A stretch of DNA of 64,000 nucleotides from assembly GCA_019247605.1 (NCBI GenBank), contig JAFBAS010000188.1, forward strand, positions 1-64,000. The letters are read 5' to 3'. The notes below the pieces were generated by a model. The model had not been told where the DNA came from. It saw only the letters and a program-made list of their open reading frames with translations, and did not search any database. The translations under genes were made by a program, and so were the position numbers. The DNA comes from Hyphomicrobiales bacterium (GTDB taxonomy: Bacteria; Pseudomonadota; Alphaproteobacteria; Rhizobiales; Beijerinckiaceae). This document shows positions 45,474 through 55,028 of the stretch, one piece after another (position 1 is the first letter of the stretch; each line of letters starts with the position of its first letter).

Positions 45474-46307
45474 TCACGAGAGCGCCGCGAAATCGCGCGC
45501 ATGTTCGCTACGTTCCCGCTGGATCAACTCGGATGCCAATTTCAGGTAGGCTTGGCTTCCCGTACATTTCAAATCGTAGAGCAAGGCCGGCTTGCCGTAA
45601 GACGGAGCTTCGGACAGCCTCACATTGCGAGGAATAATGGTTTCGTAGACTTTCGTGCCCATGAATTCGCGAACGTCCGCAACCACTTGACCGGAAAGCT
45701 TGTTACGCGGATCGAACATGGTGAGCACGATCCCTTGAATGACGAGCGCGGGATTCAGGGTCGAGCGCACTTGTTCGACGGTTTTCAGCAACTGGCTCAA
45801 GCCCTCGAGCGCAAAGAATTCGCATTGCAGGGGAACCACGACCGCATGCGCCGCCGTGAGCGCATTGATGGTGAGGAGATTGAGGGACGGGGGGCAGTCG
45901 ATGAGCACATAGCTAAACCGTCGGGCGGATCCCCCCGATGCGAGCTCCTGAAGGGCCTTTTTCAACTTCACGGCCCGCTCGGGATCTTGCGAAATTTCAA
46001 GCTCCACCCCCAGGAGATCGAGTGTCGAGGGAGCCAGCGCGAGACGAGGGACGCTCGTGTCGATGATTGCGTCTCCCAGCGGCGCGCGCCCTGTCAGCAC
46101 ATCGGCGGTGGATACACGCCGGCTGCGATGCTCGATTCCCAACCCCGTGGACGCGTTGCCCTGCGGATCGAGATCGATGAGCAGCACCTCTTCACCGATC
46201 GCGGCGAGCGCCGTGCCGAGATTGATCGCGGTGGTCGTCTTTCCGACGCCGCCTTTCTGATTGGCGACCGTCAGGATGCGCGCAGGAAGCGGGTCATCGA
46301 GGCTCAT
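45474..46307 (-). CDS. parA: Chromosome-partitioning ATPase ParA (Soj)
   Basis: 277 residues from MSLDDPL; the ATG overlaps the rsmG stop (ATGA). Deviant Walker A KGGVGKTTTAINLG, with VLLIDLDPQGNASTGLG and YVLIDCPPSLNLLT after it. QGIVLTMFDPRNKLSGQVV and TIIPRNVRLSEAPSYGKP are the ParA tail. It drives origin segregation with ParB. The rsmG-parA-parB arrangement is near universal in this class. Confidence 0.97.
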   Translation of the reverse strand: MSLDDPLPARILTVANQKGGVGKTTTAINLGTALAAIGEEVLLIDLDPQGNASTGLGIEHRSRRVSTADVLTGRAPLGDAIIDTSVPRLALAPSTLDLLGVELEISQDPERAVKLKKALQELASGGSARRFSYVLIDCPPSLNLLTINALTAAHAVVVPLQCEFFALEGLSQLLKTVEQVRSTLNPALVIQGIVLTMFDPRNKLSGQVVADVREFMGTKVYETIIPRNVRLSEAPSYGKPALLYDLKCTGSQAYLKLASELIQRERSEHARDFAALS

Positions 46308-47086
46308 TTCCGGTTCCCCAAAATTGCCGGTGGACGCTTTTGGCGCCGCAAATTCCAAAGAACGAGAATTCGGCCCTTCTCGTCAGTTTTGCTCGGCAGG
46401 GTTCGGCTCTCGAAATCGAATAGTTCCGAAGCTTCCCTCACCTCGGAGCTTAGCGTCTCACCTTTCGGAAAGAAACCTTCCGCGCCGGTTGTCAACAAAG
46501 GTTCGGCGAGATCGAGCAGCCTTGGGAGAGGAGCAAGGGCCCGCGCCGTGACTGCCGTCACCTCTCCCGCAAGCTCGGGGAGCACTTCTTCCGCCCGGCG
46601 CCCATGTACTCGAGCCGGCGCACCCGTAACCCGCGCGGCTTCTCGCAAGAAGCTCGCCTTGCGCTGATCGCTCTCGATCAGGTGGAACCGCGCCTGGCTT
46701 GCGTCCTGCGCAGCAAGTATGGCCAGCACGAGGCCCGGAAAGCCCCCGCCCGAGCCGACGTCCGCGATGCTTGTGTGACGAGCCAAAAGTGACGCAATTT
46801 GCGCGCTGTCCAGAATATGTCGGGTCCAAAGGCTGGGCAATGTCGAAGGCGCAACGAGGTTCAAGGCGCTCTGCCATCTCAGAAGAAGATCCACATAGAC
46901 GCCGAGACGTTCGATTGTTTCACGTGAAACCTCGAGCTCAGGGATCGCTTTTTTACGATCGTCCCCCAAAGAGGCGGCAAAACGATCGCCCACCATCTGC
47001 GTAGCGTTGAAATCTTCGTTCGGAGCGGATTTGAGCTTCGCTCGGCTGTCTTCTGCTCGCTTAGATGAGGGCGAGCGGCGCCGCAT
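46304..47086 (-). CDS. rsmG: 16S rRNA (guanine527-N7)-methyltransferase
   Basis: 260 residues. Methylates G527 of 16S rRNA with S-adenosylmethionine. SAM motif IADVGSGGGFPGLVLAI, then IESDQRKASFLREAAR and VTARALAPLPRLLDL. The ATG at 47086 shares one base with the mnmG stop (TGATG), supporting this start, although the first 30 residues are unconserved and ATG 46996 is possible. A near-perfect parS lies inside the coding region. Confidence 0.95.
   Translation of the reverse strand: MRRRSPSSKRAEDSRAKLKSAPNEDFNATQMVGDRFAASLGDDRKKAIPELEVSRETIERLGVYVDLLLRWQSALNLVAPSTLPSLWTRHILDSAQIASLLARHTSIADVGSGGGFPGLVLAILAAQDASQARFHLIESDQRKASFLREAARVTGAPARVHGRRAEEVLPELAGEVTAVTARALAPLPRLLDLAEPLLTTGAEGFFPKGETLSSEVREASELFDFESRTLPSKTDEKGRILVLWNLRRQKRPPAILGNRK
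46916..46931. promoter_or_regulatory. parS site (15 of 16 bases) inside rsmG
   Basis: TGTTTCACGTGAAACC matches the parS consensus TGTTTCACGTGAAACA except the last base. Expected ParB loading site, 1.5 kb from parB. Confidence 0.88.
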
Positions 47087-48954
47087 CAGGTTACGCTTCG
47101 GCCGGCCTGATCAGCCGCGCGCGCATTCAGCGCCAAAATGGCGAGGCCCGCAGGCGTCATCCCCTCGATCCGGCTCGCCTGGCCCAAAGTCTCCGGCCGA
47201 ATTTGGGCCAGCTTCTGCCGAAGCTCATTCGAGAGCCCCGGCATGGTTTCGAATGATAGCGCATGGGGCAGCCGCCGCATCTCCTCACGCTCGAAGCTCG
47301 CAATGTCCTGCTTTTGCCGCTCGAGGTAGACCGAGTATCGGGCATCGGTCGCCAGACGCTCGGCAAGAGGGTGGTCGATCTGTGACAGCTCCGGCCAGAT
47401 CCGGCAAAGCTCGGAAAGCGTGATGTCAGGGTAAGAGAGGAGCTCAAAGGCAGTTCGCCGCATGCCATCCTGATTGAGCTTGAGGCCGAACGAAGCTGCC
47501 TGGTTGGGTGTCACCGAACTGTCGGCCAACCAGCGTCTCCAATGCTCGAGCCGCGTCATTTGCGCCTCATGGCGAGCGCGCCTTTTAGGGGTTACGCAGC
47601 CGAGCCTGATCGCGAGCGCGGTGAGGCGCTCATCCGCGTTGTCGACCCGAAGGCTCAGCCGGTATTCAGAGCGCGAAGTGAACATTCGATACGGTTCCGT
47701 GACACCCTTCGTCACGAGATCATCGACCATCACCCCAATGAAGGCTTGGCTCCGCGGGATCGAGACCGGCTCGCCTTCGCCCGCCCTCAGTGCCGCGTTG
47801 ATGCCGGCCAGGATGCCTTGGCCCGCAGCCTCTTCGTATCCCGTGGTCCCGTTGATCTGCCCAGCCAGAAACAGCCCCTCGACCTTCTTCAACTCGAGGC
47901 TCGGGCGCAGCGCACGCGGGTCGATGAAGTCGTATTCGATTGCGTAGGCCGGCCGCAGCATGCGCGTCGCCTCAAGCCCGGGAATCGTCGCCAGAAACTT
48001 CTGCTGAACCTCTTCGGGGAGCGATGAAGAGATCCCGTTCGGGTAGACCCAATCGCTCTCGAGCCCCTCTGGCTCCAGGAAGATCTGATGCGCTGTCCGA
48101 TCGGGGAAGCGTACGACCTTGTCCTCGATCGATGGGCAATAACGGGGACCGCGGCCCTCGATGTCGCCGGAATAAACCGGCGCCTGATCGAGGTTTTCGC
48201 GGATGACCGTGTGGGTTGCCTCCGTCGTATGCGTAATATGGCAGGCGATCTGAGGATTGACCGGATCCCCGGAGTCCACTGAAAACATCTCGGGGCTTTC
48301 ATCGCCGATCTGCGGCTCGAGCACCTCATAGGCGATCGACCGCTTGTCGAGCCGAGGAGGCGTGCCGGTTTTGAGCCGTCCGAGAGGCAATTCCAGTCCC
48401 ATGAAGCGCTCCGCAAGCGCCACCGAGGGTGCCTCGCCGATGCGGCCTGCCGCGATCTTCACCGGTCCGATATGAATGACCCCGCGAAGGAAAGTGCCCG
48501 TTGTGACCACAACGGCACCACAGGTGAGGTGGGCTCCGTCCGCCGTTTTCACCGCGCGAACCTTCCCTTTCACGATTTCAACGTCGACCGCCTCGCCCTG
48601 CCTGATGCTCAAGCCGTCGATCTGCGCCAAAAGGGCCCGAACCGCCTTGCGGTAAAGCGAGCGGTCGCATTGAGCACGAGGGCCCCTCACGGCCGCACCC
48701 TTGCGACGGTTCAGCACGCGAAATTGTATTCCGGCGAGATCGGCCGCCCGAGCCATGACGCCGTCGAATGCATCCACCTCCCGCACCAAATGGCCCTTGC
48801 CGATCCCGCCGATCGCGGGGTTGCACGACATCTCCCCAAGGGCTTCCGGTTTGAGCGTCAACAGCAGGGTTCGTGCGCCCATGCGCGCCGACGCGGCGGC
48901 GGCCTCCGTGCCCGCGTGCCCGCCCCCGACGACGATCACATCAAAGCTGGTCAT
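47086..48954 (-). CDS. mnmG: tRNA uridine-5-carboxymethylaminomethyl modification enzyme MnmG
   Basis: 622 residues. FAD protein that with MnmE modifies U34 of tRNAs. N-terminal FAD motif [22 protein letters not shown] in pieces; [80 protein letters not shown]. The C-terminal helical domain (MnmE/tRNA contact) is full length. mnmE lies just upstream, with a parS in the 78-bp gap between them. Confidence 0.98.
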   Translation of the reverse strand: MTSFDVIVVGGGHAGTEAAAASARMGARTLLLTLKPEALGEMSCNPAIGGIGKGHLVREVDAFDGVMARAADLAGIQFRVLNRRKGAAVRGPRAQCDRSLYRKAVRALLAQIDGLSIRQGEAVDVEIVKGKVRAVKTADGAHLTCGAVVVTTGTFLRGVIHIGPVKIAAGRIGEAPSVALAERFMGLELPLGRLKTGTPPRLDKRSIAYEVLEPQIGDESPEMFSVDSGDPVNPQIACHITHTTEATHTVIRENLDQAPVYSGDIEGRGPRYCPSIEDKVVRFPDRTAHQIFLEPEGLESDWVYPNGISSSLPEEVQQKFLATIPGLEATRMLRPAYAIEYDFIDPRALRPSLELKKVEGLFLAGQINGTTGYEEAAGQGILAGINAALRAGEGEPVSIPRSQAFIGVMVDDLVTKGVTEPYRMFTSRSEYRLSLRVDNADERLTALAIRLGCVTPKRRARHEAQMTRLEHWRRWLADSSVTPNQAASFGLKLNQDGMRRTAFELLSYPDITLSELCRIWPELSQIDHPLAERLATDARYSVYLERQKQDIASFEREEMRRLPHALSFETMPGLSNELRQKLAQIRPETLGQASRIEGMTPAGLAILALNARAADQAGRSVT

Positions 48955-49015
48955 GAACTGTCCCTAGCAGAACGTCACAGCCCCGCATATCAGCATGTGC
49001 CACGAAATTGCGCGA

Positions 49016-49031
49016 TGTTTCACGTGAAACA
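49016..49031. promoter_or_regulatory. Perfect parS site between mnmE and mnmG
   Basis: TGTTTCACGTGAAACA, an exact 16-bp palindrome identical to the classic parS. It lies about 5 kb from the proposed oriC. Confidence 0.96.
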
Positions 49032-49032
49032 C

Positions 49033-50355
49033 TCACTTCCCGATGCAGAAAGCCGCGAAGATTTCGCCGAGCACCTCTTCCACATCAACCTGACCGATGA
49101 GCCGCCCCAGCTCACGCATGGCGCGTCTCAAATGTTCGGCCTGAAACTCGAGCGCGGCGCCTTTCTTATCGTCGGCAAGCTTCAAGAGCGCCTTCAACTC
49201 CTCGGCGCAGCCGTGGAGGGCTGCTCTTTGTCGAGCCCGCGCAATCAAGACGTTCTCCTGAGCGCCGGCGAGCTCCCGCGCCCGCTGAACCAAAAGCCCC
49301 GTCAGTTCCGGTATGCCAATTCCCGTCACCGCACTGATCGCGAGGCCTCGAGGCGTCAAGCTCACCGGCGCAAGATCAAGTTTGGTCGTTACCCGCAGGC
49401 AATCGGGAGGTGCCTCCGCCGAAGCCTCGCCCATATCCGTTGCGGGCTCGAGCCAAAGCACGAGATCGCTCTTCGCGACGCGCTCACGTGCGCGAGCAAC
49501 CCCGATCGCCTCGACCTCGTCTCCACCATCACGCAACCCTGCGGTGTCGACCAGGGTCACAGGTACGCCACCGAGATCGAGATGCACCTCGACGGGATCA
49601 CGCGTCGTTCCCGCGAACGGAGAGACGATCGCGGCCTCCCGGCGCGCCAGGAGATTCAGCAAGGTCGACTTGCCGGCATTGGGGGGACCCGCGATCGCAA
49701 CGGTCAACCCGTCCCTAAGCCGCTCGCCGCGGCCTCCATCGTCCAAAACCGCTTCGATATCCCGCAACACCTGGCGAATGGGCGGTGCAACTTCGCTCCT
49801 GACGTCGGTTCTCACATCCCCTTCATCGGAAAAATCGATCGCCGCCTCCACGGCCGATCTCGCCGAGACAAGTGCCTTGCGCCAGCATGAAACGCGATTT
49901 GAAAGCGCTCCCCCAGCAAGCCTTTGCGCAAGCCTGAGCTGACCGTCCGTCTCGGCGCTAATCACGTCGCCCAAGGCTTCCACCTCCACGAGGTCGAGCT
50001 TACCGTTCACAAAGGCACGTCGCGTGAATTCTCCCGGCTCCGCCGGTCGCAACCCGTCCACGCCGGAAAGAGCGCCAAGGAGCCGCAAGATCACGGCCGG
50101 GCCGCCATGGAGCTGGAACTCCCCCATATCTTCGCCGGTGAAGCTTCGGGGCGCGGCGAACAAAAGGCACAAGCCCTTGTCGATGGTATCCCCGTCAATC
50201 GGATGGCGCACGTTCATCAAAGTCGCTATTCGGGCCGTCGGCACCTTTCCGCACATTCTTTGAAAGACATCGCGGACCGCGGGCCCGCTCAAGCGCACGA
50301 CCGCGACACCGGCACGTCCCTGGCCGGAAGACAGGGCATAGATGGTGTCGCTCAC
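49033..50355 (-). CDS. mnmE: tRNA modification GTPase MnmE
   Basis: 440 residues from GTG 50355. K+-activated GTPase partner of MnmG. N-terminal formyl-THF domain: DTIYALSSGQGRAGVAVVRLSGP in pieces and PGEFTRRAFVNGKLDLVEVEAL. G domain: GPPNAGKSTLLN, FAGTTRDPVEV, DTAGLRDGGDEVE, and TKLD. The last residues, AAFCIGK, give the CIGK tail with the catalytic Cys. Downstream of rho and upstream of mnmG. Confidence 0.97.
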   Translation of the reverse strand: MSDTIYALSSGQGRAGVAVVRLSGPAVRDVFQRMCGKVPTARIATLMNVRHPIDGDTIDKGLCLLFAAPRSFTGEDMGEFQLHGGPAVILRLLGALSGVDGLRPAEPGEFTRRAFVNGKLDLVEVEALGDVISAETDGQLRLAQRLAGGALSNRVSCWRKALVSARSAVEAAIDFSDEGDVRTDVRSEVAPPIRQVLRDIEAVLDDGGRGERLRDGLTVAIAGPPNAGKSTLLNLLARREAAIVSPFAGTTRDPVEVHLDLGGVPVTLVDTAGLRDGGDEVEAIGVARARERVAKSDLVLWLEPATDMGEASAEAPPDCLRVTTKLDLAPVSLTPRGLAISAVTGIGIPELTGLLVQRARELAGAQENVLIARARQRAALHGCAEELKALLKLADDKKGAALEFQAEHLRRAMRELGRLIGQVDVEEVLGEIFAAFCIGK

Positions 50356-50573
50356 GGCGGTGCCTCGTCGACCTTTCCGCGCCTCTACTGTGGGATCATG
50401 GTAACCGTGGAATGCAAAGGGCCGAGGCCCTGCGTGGCCAAGGCGATCGCTGGTGATCGTACCGCTCGCGCCTGGCAGAGCTCCACCCAAGCCAAGGTTT
50501 TGGGCCAGGGCGCCCTTTCAGAAATATTTGCGCCGCGGCCTGTTTCAATGGCGTGCCATTCGGGCGCCGCAGC

Positions 50574-51839
50574 TTACGTGTTCATCGACTCGAAGAAATC
50601 GGCATTCGTCTTCGTCTGGCGCAACTTGTCGAGGAGAAACTCGATCGCGTCCACCGTTCCCATCGGATTGAGAATGCGGCGGAGCACATACATCTTCTTG
50701 AGGACTTCTGGCGGCACGAGGAGCTCCTCCTTGCGCGTGCCCGAGCGGGTGATGTCGAGCGCCGGGAAGGTGCGCTTGTCGGAGACTTTGCGGTCGAGGA
50801 TGATTTCCGAATTGCCCGTCCCCTTGAATTCCTCGAAAATCACCTCGTCCATTCGGCTTCCGGTGTCGATCAGGGCCGTGGCTATGATGGTGAGCGATCC
50901 CCCCTCCTCGATGTTGCGCGCCGCGCCGAAAAAGCGCTTCGGCCGCTGCAAGGCGTTCGCATCGACACCGCCCGTCAACACCTTGCCCGAGGAAGGAACG
51001 ACCGTGTTGTAGGCCCGTCCGAGCCGCGTGATCGAATCGAGAAGGATGACCACGTCCCTTCCGTGCTCGACCAGGCGCTTTGCCTTTTCGATCACCATCT
51101 CGGCTACTTGCACATGGCGCGAGGCGGGTTCGTCGAAAGTTGAGGACACGACTTCCCCGCGAACCGAGCGTTGCATGTCCGTCACCTCTTCGGGCCGCTC
51201 GTCGATGAGGAGCACGATGAGGTAGCTTTCGGGATGGTTGCTGGTGATGGATTGAGCGATGTTCTGCAAAAGCACCGTCTTGCCGGTGCGCGGGGGGGAC
51301 ACGATCAGCGCGCGCTGGCCCTTTCCGATCGGCGACACGATGTCGATCACGCGCGCCGAGAAATCCTTCTTGGTCGGATCCTCGATTTCGAGGCGAAGCC
51401 GCTTATCGGGATAAAGGGGCGTGAGATTGTCGAAATGGACCTTGTGGCGGACTTTTTCCGGATCTTCGAAATTGATCGAGTTCACTTTGAGGAGGGCGAA
51501 ATAGCGCTCGCCTTCCTTCGGGCTCCGGATCATGCCTTCGACCGTGTCCCCGGTTCTGAGCCCAAATCGCCGGATTTGCGAGGGTGAGACATAAATATCG
51601 TCCGGTCCGGCGAGGTAATTGGCTTCCGGAGAGCGAAGGAAACCGAAGCCGTCTTGCAAGACCTCGACGACACCTTCTCCGATGATCTCGACCTGATTGG
51701 CCGCTTGCTGCTTCAAAATCGCGAACAACAATTCCTGCTTGCGCATGGAATTTGCGTTTTCGACCTTGAGCTCCTCGGCGAACGCCAAAAGCTCGGTCGG
51801 GGTCCTGCCCTTCAAATCATGAAGTTTAATTTCTGCCAT
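50574..51839 (-). CDS. rho: Transcription termination factor Rho
   Basis: 421 residues. RNA-dependent ATPase hexamer ending transcription. N-terminal [24 protein letters not shown] in pieces; cold-shock-like RNA-binding domain [27 protein letters not shown]. Walker A SPPRTGKT; Walker [19 protein letters not shown]-loop [32 protein letters not shown] in pieces. It follows a 435-bp gene-free leader. Confidence 0.98.
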   Translation of the reverse strand: MAEIKLHDLKGRTPTELLAFAEELKVENANSMRKQELLFAILKQQAANQVEIIGEGVVEVLQDGFGFLRSPEANYLAGPDDIYVSPSQIRRFGLRTGDTVEGMIRSPKEGERYFALLKVNSINFEDPEKVRHKVHFDNLTPLYPDKRLRLEIEDPTKKDFSARVIDIVSPIGKGQRALIVSPPRTGKTVLLQNIAQSITSNHPESYLIVLLIDERPEEVTDMQRSVRGEVVSSTFDEPASRHVQVAEMVIEKAKRLVEHGRDVVILLDSITRLGRAYNTVVPSSGKVLTGGVDANALQRPKRFFGAARNIEEGGSLTIIATALIDTGSRMDEVIFEEFKGTGNSEIILDRKVSDKRTFPALDITRSGTRKEELLVPPEVLKKMYVLRRILNPMGTVDAIEFLLDKLRQTKTNADFFESMNT

Positions 51840-52274
51840 GTTGCTTAAACCTTGGACGCTTCCTCGGGAACGAGGCTGGCGAAACGCGAATCCGGGAAGA
51901 TCGGACGTAATGGAGAGAAGGAGCCTCGGGGCTGATGCGGCGGGGCGCCGCCAAACTCCACCGATCAATGAGAATCACGATCGAACCGATCGCGCCTTAT
52001 AGATATAGCCGTTTTGGCCGCCATGCACAAGGAGCGTCTCGCGACTGTGTCGTAAGCACACGAGTTTATCCGGATCAAGTAGCACACGAGTTGTCCGGTT
52101 TTTTCCCGCCCCGACGAGCAAGCGGAGAGTCTCGCCGCCTTTCTCACGCCGCACGCGAGTATCCGGTTTCGTTCGCACGGGCTGCCCGAAGCCTTTTGCC
52201 TCGCGTGGTCCCCTTATCAATGTCGGCCGTGCTTTGCGGCAAGCCGAGCCACAGCGCCAAGCTGGTGGCCTTCG
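51840..52274 (-). promoter_or_regulatory. Long rho leader with tandem direct repeat
   Basis: 435 bp between hemJ and rho without a supported gene. Two direct copies of GCACACGAGTT followed by TCCGG (52056-52073 and 52082-52098, 26 bp apart) are followed on the plus strand by six T's. An AT-rich TATAGATATAG at 52001-52011 could hold the rho promoter -10 on the minus strand. Rho represses its own leader in several bacteria, which this layout allows but does not prove. Confidence 0.4.
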
Positions 52275-52703
52275 TCAAAAAGGCTTGAGCACCACAAGAA
52301 ACACGATCACGACGAGAATGACGGTCGGCACCTCGTTGATGATGCGATAAAAGCGAGGCGATCGTGGCTTGTCCCCTTTCGCCAGTTTTCGCGCCTCTTT
52401 GGCGAAGAACCCGTGGAGGCCGGAGAGCACGACAACTGAAGCGAGCTTCGCGTGCAACCAGCCTTGCGCCCAAGCGCCGCCGAGCGTCGCGAGCCACAGG
52501 CCAAAGCCCCAGCTCGCCAGCATGGCGGGCAGCATGATGGTGCGCAACAGCCGCCCTTCCATCGTAGCGAACATCGAGCGTGCGTCCGAGCTCGGCGCCG
52601 ATTGCGCGTGGTAGACAAACAGTCGGGGCAAGTATAACATTCCCGCCATCCATGCAACTATACTTATGATATGCAGTGACTTTACGATGTTATATGTATT
52701 CAC
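52275..52703 (-). CDS. hemJ: Protoporphyrinogen IX oxidase HemJ
   Basis: 142 residues. Membrane enzyme oxidising protoporphyrinogen IX to protoporphyrin IX. Start at GTG 52703, giving VNTYNIVKSLHIISIVAWMAGMLYLPRLFVYHA in pieces, the HemJ N-terminus with its conserved His. Four hydrophobic segments; GGAWAQGWLHAKLASVVVLSGLHGFF and the final RIINEVPTVILVVIVFLVVLKPF fit. The frame opens further back to 52796, but that part is hemE in another frame. It begins 4 bp after the hemE stop, so it is translated with hemE. The first 25 codons are strikingly AT-rich. Confidence 0.93.
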   Translation of the reverse strand: MNTYNIVKSLHIISIVAWMAGMLYLPRLFVYHAQSAPSSDARSMFATMEGRLLRTIMLPAMLASWGFGLWLATLGGAWAQGWLHAKLASVVVLSGLHGFFAKEARKLAKGDKPRSPRFYRIINEVPTVILVVIVFLVVLKPF

Positions 52704-52707
52704 GAGT

Positions 52708-53787
52708 TTAACCTTTGTTATCGAGCTCGTCACCGCTTCGTACCATCGCCACCAACCGCTCGACATTTTCAATCGGCGTCTCCGGCAGAATCCCATGCCC
52801 GAGGTTGAAAATATGCGGCACCGATCCGAAGCCTGAAAGCACGCGCTTGACGCCTCTTCCGAGCGCCTCCCCGCCCGCGACCAGCGCGAGAGGATCGAGA
52901 TTGCCTTGCAGGGGCGTCAGCGGCTTTGAAGAGCTCCGGTCGTTAAAAAACGCCTCGGTAGGGTCGACCGTCCAGTCGATTCCCACCGCATTCGCTCCCG
53001 TCGCGGCCGCGACGCGATCGGGCGAAAGCCCGCTCCCCTTCGCGAAAACAATGATACGCACGTTAGGCAGCTTTCCTCGCAGTGCATCGACGATGCGCCG
53101 AATCGGCGTCAAGGACCAGTCCTCGAGAAACGCCTTGGGTATGGCGCCTGCAAAACTCTCGAAAATCTGCACGGCCTCAGCGCCCGCGGCAAACTGGGCA
53201 GAAAGATACGCGATCGACGCCTCAACCAAACGATCGATGAGTTCTTGGAAAGCCGAAGGATGCCGGTAGGCAAAGAGCCGCGCCGGCGCCTGATCGGGCG
53301 TGCCTCGGCCCGCGATCATGTAGCTCGCGACCGTCCAGGGGGCACCGCAAAAGCCGAGCATGGCGCAACGTCCCGGCAGCTCGCGTTTTACGCGCCCGAT
53401 CGTCTCGAAGATCGGCGCGAGCCGGGAAAGATCGATCTCGCTCCTCAAGCGCGAAAACCCTTCGGGATCTCGGAGCGGGTCGAGCCTTGGCCCTTCGCCT
53501 TCGACGAAGCTCACCTTCTGGTTCATCGCGTCCGGGACTACGAGAATATCCGAAAAAAGAATGGCCGCATCGAAACCAAAGCGCCTGATCGGCTGGAGCG
53601 TCACCTCCGCCGCAAGTTTCGGCGAGTAGGCAAGCTCGAGAAACGTTCCCACCTCGGAGCGCAGCTTTCGATATTCTGGAAGGAAGCGCCCCGCCTGGCG
53701 CATCAGCCAGATCGGCGGGGGATCGATCCGCATCCCGTCCAGAACCGCGAGAATCGGTTTTGGCGCGTTGAGCTTTGCAGAGGACAT
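52708..53787 (-). CDS. hemE: Uroporphyrinogen decarboxylase
   Basis: 359 residues from MSSAKLN. Converts uroporphyrinogen III to coproporphyrinogen III. Signature WLMRQAGRFLPEYR near 28-41, ILFSDILVVPDAMNQKVSF (catalytic Asp), GFCGAPWTVASYMI, FESFAGAIP, and FNLGHGILPETP with the substrate His near the end. The open frame continues upstream to 53898 but lacks homology and lies in the likely origin. hemE flanks oriC in Caulobacter and relatives. Confidence 0.96.
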   Translation of the reverse strand: MSSAKLNAPKPILAVLDGMRIDPPPIWLMRQAGRFLPEYRKLRSEVGTFLELAYSPKLAAEVTLQPIRRFGFDAAILFSDILVVPDAMNQKVSFVEGEGPRLDPLRDPEGFSRLRSEIDLSRLAPIFETIGRVKRELPGRCAMLGFCGAPWTVASYMIAGRGTPDQAPARLFAYRHPSAFQELIDRLVEASIAYLSAQFAAGAEAVQIFESFAGAIPKAFLEDWSLTPIRRIVDALRGKLPNVRIIVFAKGSGLSPDRVAAATGANAVGIDWTVDPTEAFFNDRSSSKPLTPLQGNLDPLALVAGGEALGRGVKRVLSGFGSVPHIFNLGHGILPETPIENVERLVAMVRSGDELDNKG

Positions 53788-54197
53788 CGACAGGTGAATG
53801 CGCCATGCCCTCTCAAGAATCAAATCTCTATCAGAATCTTTTTCTCTTATTGTTGGTGGGCGAAATCCGGTGAGCAATTTTCTCAAAAACTTATGCACCG
53901 TCGGTGTGATTATGCCGGCAAATCCACGTGAGAAGGGCGCTTAACGAAGGTTTACGCAAAAGCGAACAATTTTAGTTATTTGAGGCTAGGCGATCTCGCG
54001 TTATCGGCATCTCATTCACAGTTTGCGCGCATCGGCATGCGCATCCCACCTTCGAAATCCGAGTCGATCGGCGAGCGATCCTGTTGAAGAGTTCGCCCTC
54101 CCATGCAAGGGAAAGAAAGCATGGCCAGCTCCCGCCCGGATTCCTCCACAGCGATTCACAGTTTGCGCGCGCGTTGTCTGCGCGTAAACGAAGCGCG
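53788..54197. other. oriC: Probable chromosomal replication origin (oriC)
   Basis: 410-bp gap between hemE (leftward) and ppsR (rightward), the divide between two long codirectional gene runs. An AT-rich stretch lies at 53816-53850. DnaA-box-like words: TTATGCACC (53891-53899, 8 of 9 to TTATNCACA), TCATTCACA (54012-54020) and TCCTCCACA (54142-54150). Five GANTC methylation sites (53817, 53834, 54061, 54139, 54153). A CtrA-like TTAA-N7-TTAC at 53941-53955. ATTCACAGTTTGCGCGC occurs twice (54014-54030 and 54154-54170). No perfect DnaA box is present, so this rests on combined evidence. Confidence 0.72.
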
Positions 54198-55028
54198 ATG
54201 AGTCGGAATTACTTTCATCTCCATCTCGTCTCGGATGCGACGGGAGAAACTTTGATCGCCGCCAGCCGGGCAGCCTCCGCGCTCTACCCCGGCGTGTCCG
54301 CGATCGAGCACGTCTATCCGCTGGTCCGCACCCGCGATCAGTTGAGCCGCGTCATCGGCGAAATCGAGCGCGAGCCCGGCATCGTGCTTTATACGCTCGT
54401 CGACCCGCAGCTCTCCGGCCAGCTCGAGGAAGAGTGCCGCACCTTCGGTTGTCCTTCCCTCTCGGTGCTGAAACCCGTCTCCGATTTGTTCGGCGCCTAT
54501 CTTGGCACCGAGACGACGCCGCGGGCCGGCGCCCAGCACGTCCTCAACGCCGAATACTTCAAGCGCATCGACGCATTGAACTACACGATGCTGCATGATG
54601 ACGGGCAGCTTCCGGAGGATTTCGATTCGGCCGACGTGATCCTTGTCGGCGTGAGCCGAACCTCGAAGACGCCAACCAGCATCTATCTCGCCAATCGTGG
54701 CATCAAGACCGCAAATGTGCCGCTCGTGCCGGGCATCGCACCGCCTAATGGGCTCGAGGAAGCCAAGCGCGCGCTCATTGTGGGGCTCGTCGCGACTCCC
54801 GAGCGCATCGTGCAGATCCGGCAAAATCGCCTCCTCTCGCTCAGGGCGACGAACGATACGTCCTATGTGGATCGCGATGCGGTTGCCGAGGAGATCGCCG
54901 CATCGCGGCGCCTGTGTGCACGACACTCCTGGCCGGTAATCGACGTGACGCGCCGCTCGATCGAGGAGACCGCGGCGACCGTGATCGACCTCTACCGCGC
55001 ACACCGGCTGAAATTCATCGTCGAATGA
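54198..55028 (+). CDS. ppsR: PEP synthase regulatory protein (DUF299 kinase/pyrophosphorylase)
   Basis: 276 residues. Bifunctional ADP-dependent kinase and Pi-dependent pyrophosphorylase controlling phosphoenolpyruvate synthase or PPDK. N-terminal [22 protein letters not shown] in pieces; ATP loop [21 protein letters not shown] with P-loop-like [18 protein letters not shown]; and the end [15 protein letters not shown]. First rightward gene from the proposed origin; its stop overlaps the maf start (ATGA). Confidence 0.95.
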   Translation: MSRNYFHLHLVSDATGETLIAASRAASALYPGVSAIEHVYPLVRTRDQLSRVIGEIEREPGIVLYTLVDPQLSGQLEEECRTFGCPSLSVLKPVSDLFGAYLGTETTPRAGAQHVLNAEYFKRIDALNYTMLHDDGQLPEDFDSADVILVGVSRTSKTPTSIYLANRGIKTANVPLVPGIAPPNGLEEAKRALIVGLVATPERIVQIRQNRLLSLRATNDTSYVDRDAVAEEIAASRRLCARHSWPVIDVTRRSIEETAATVIDLYRAHRLKFIVE

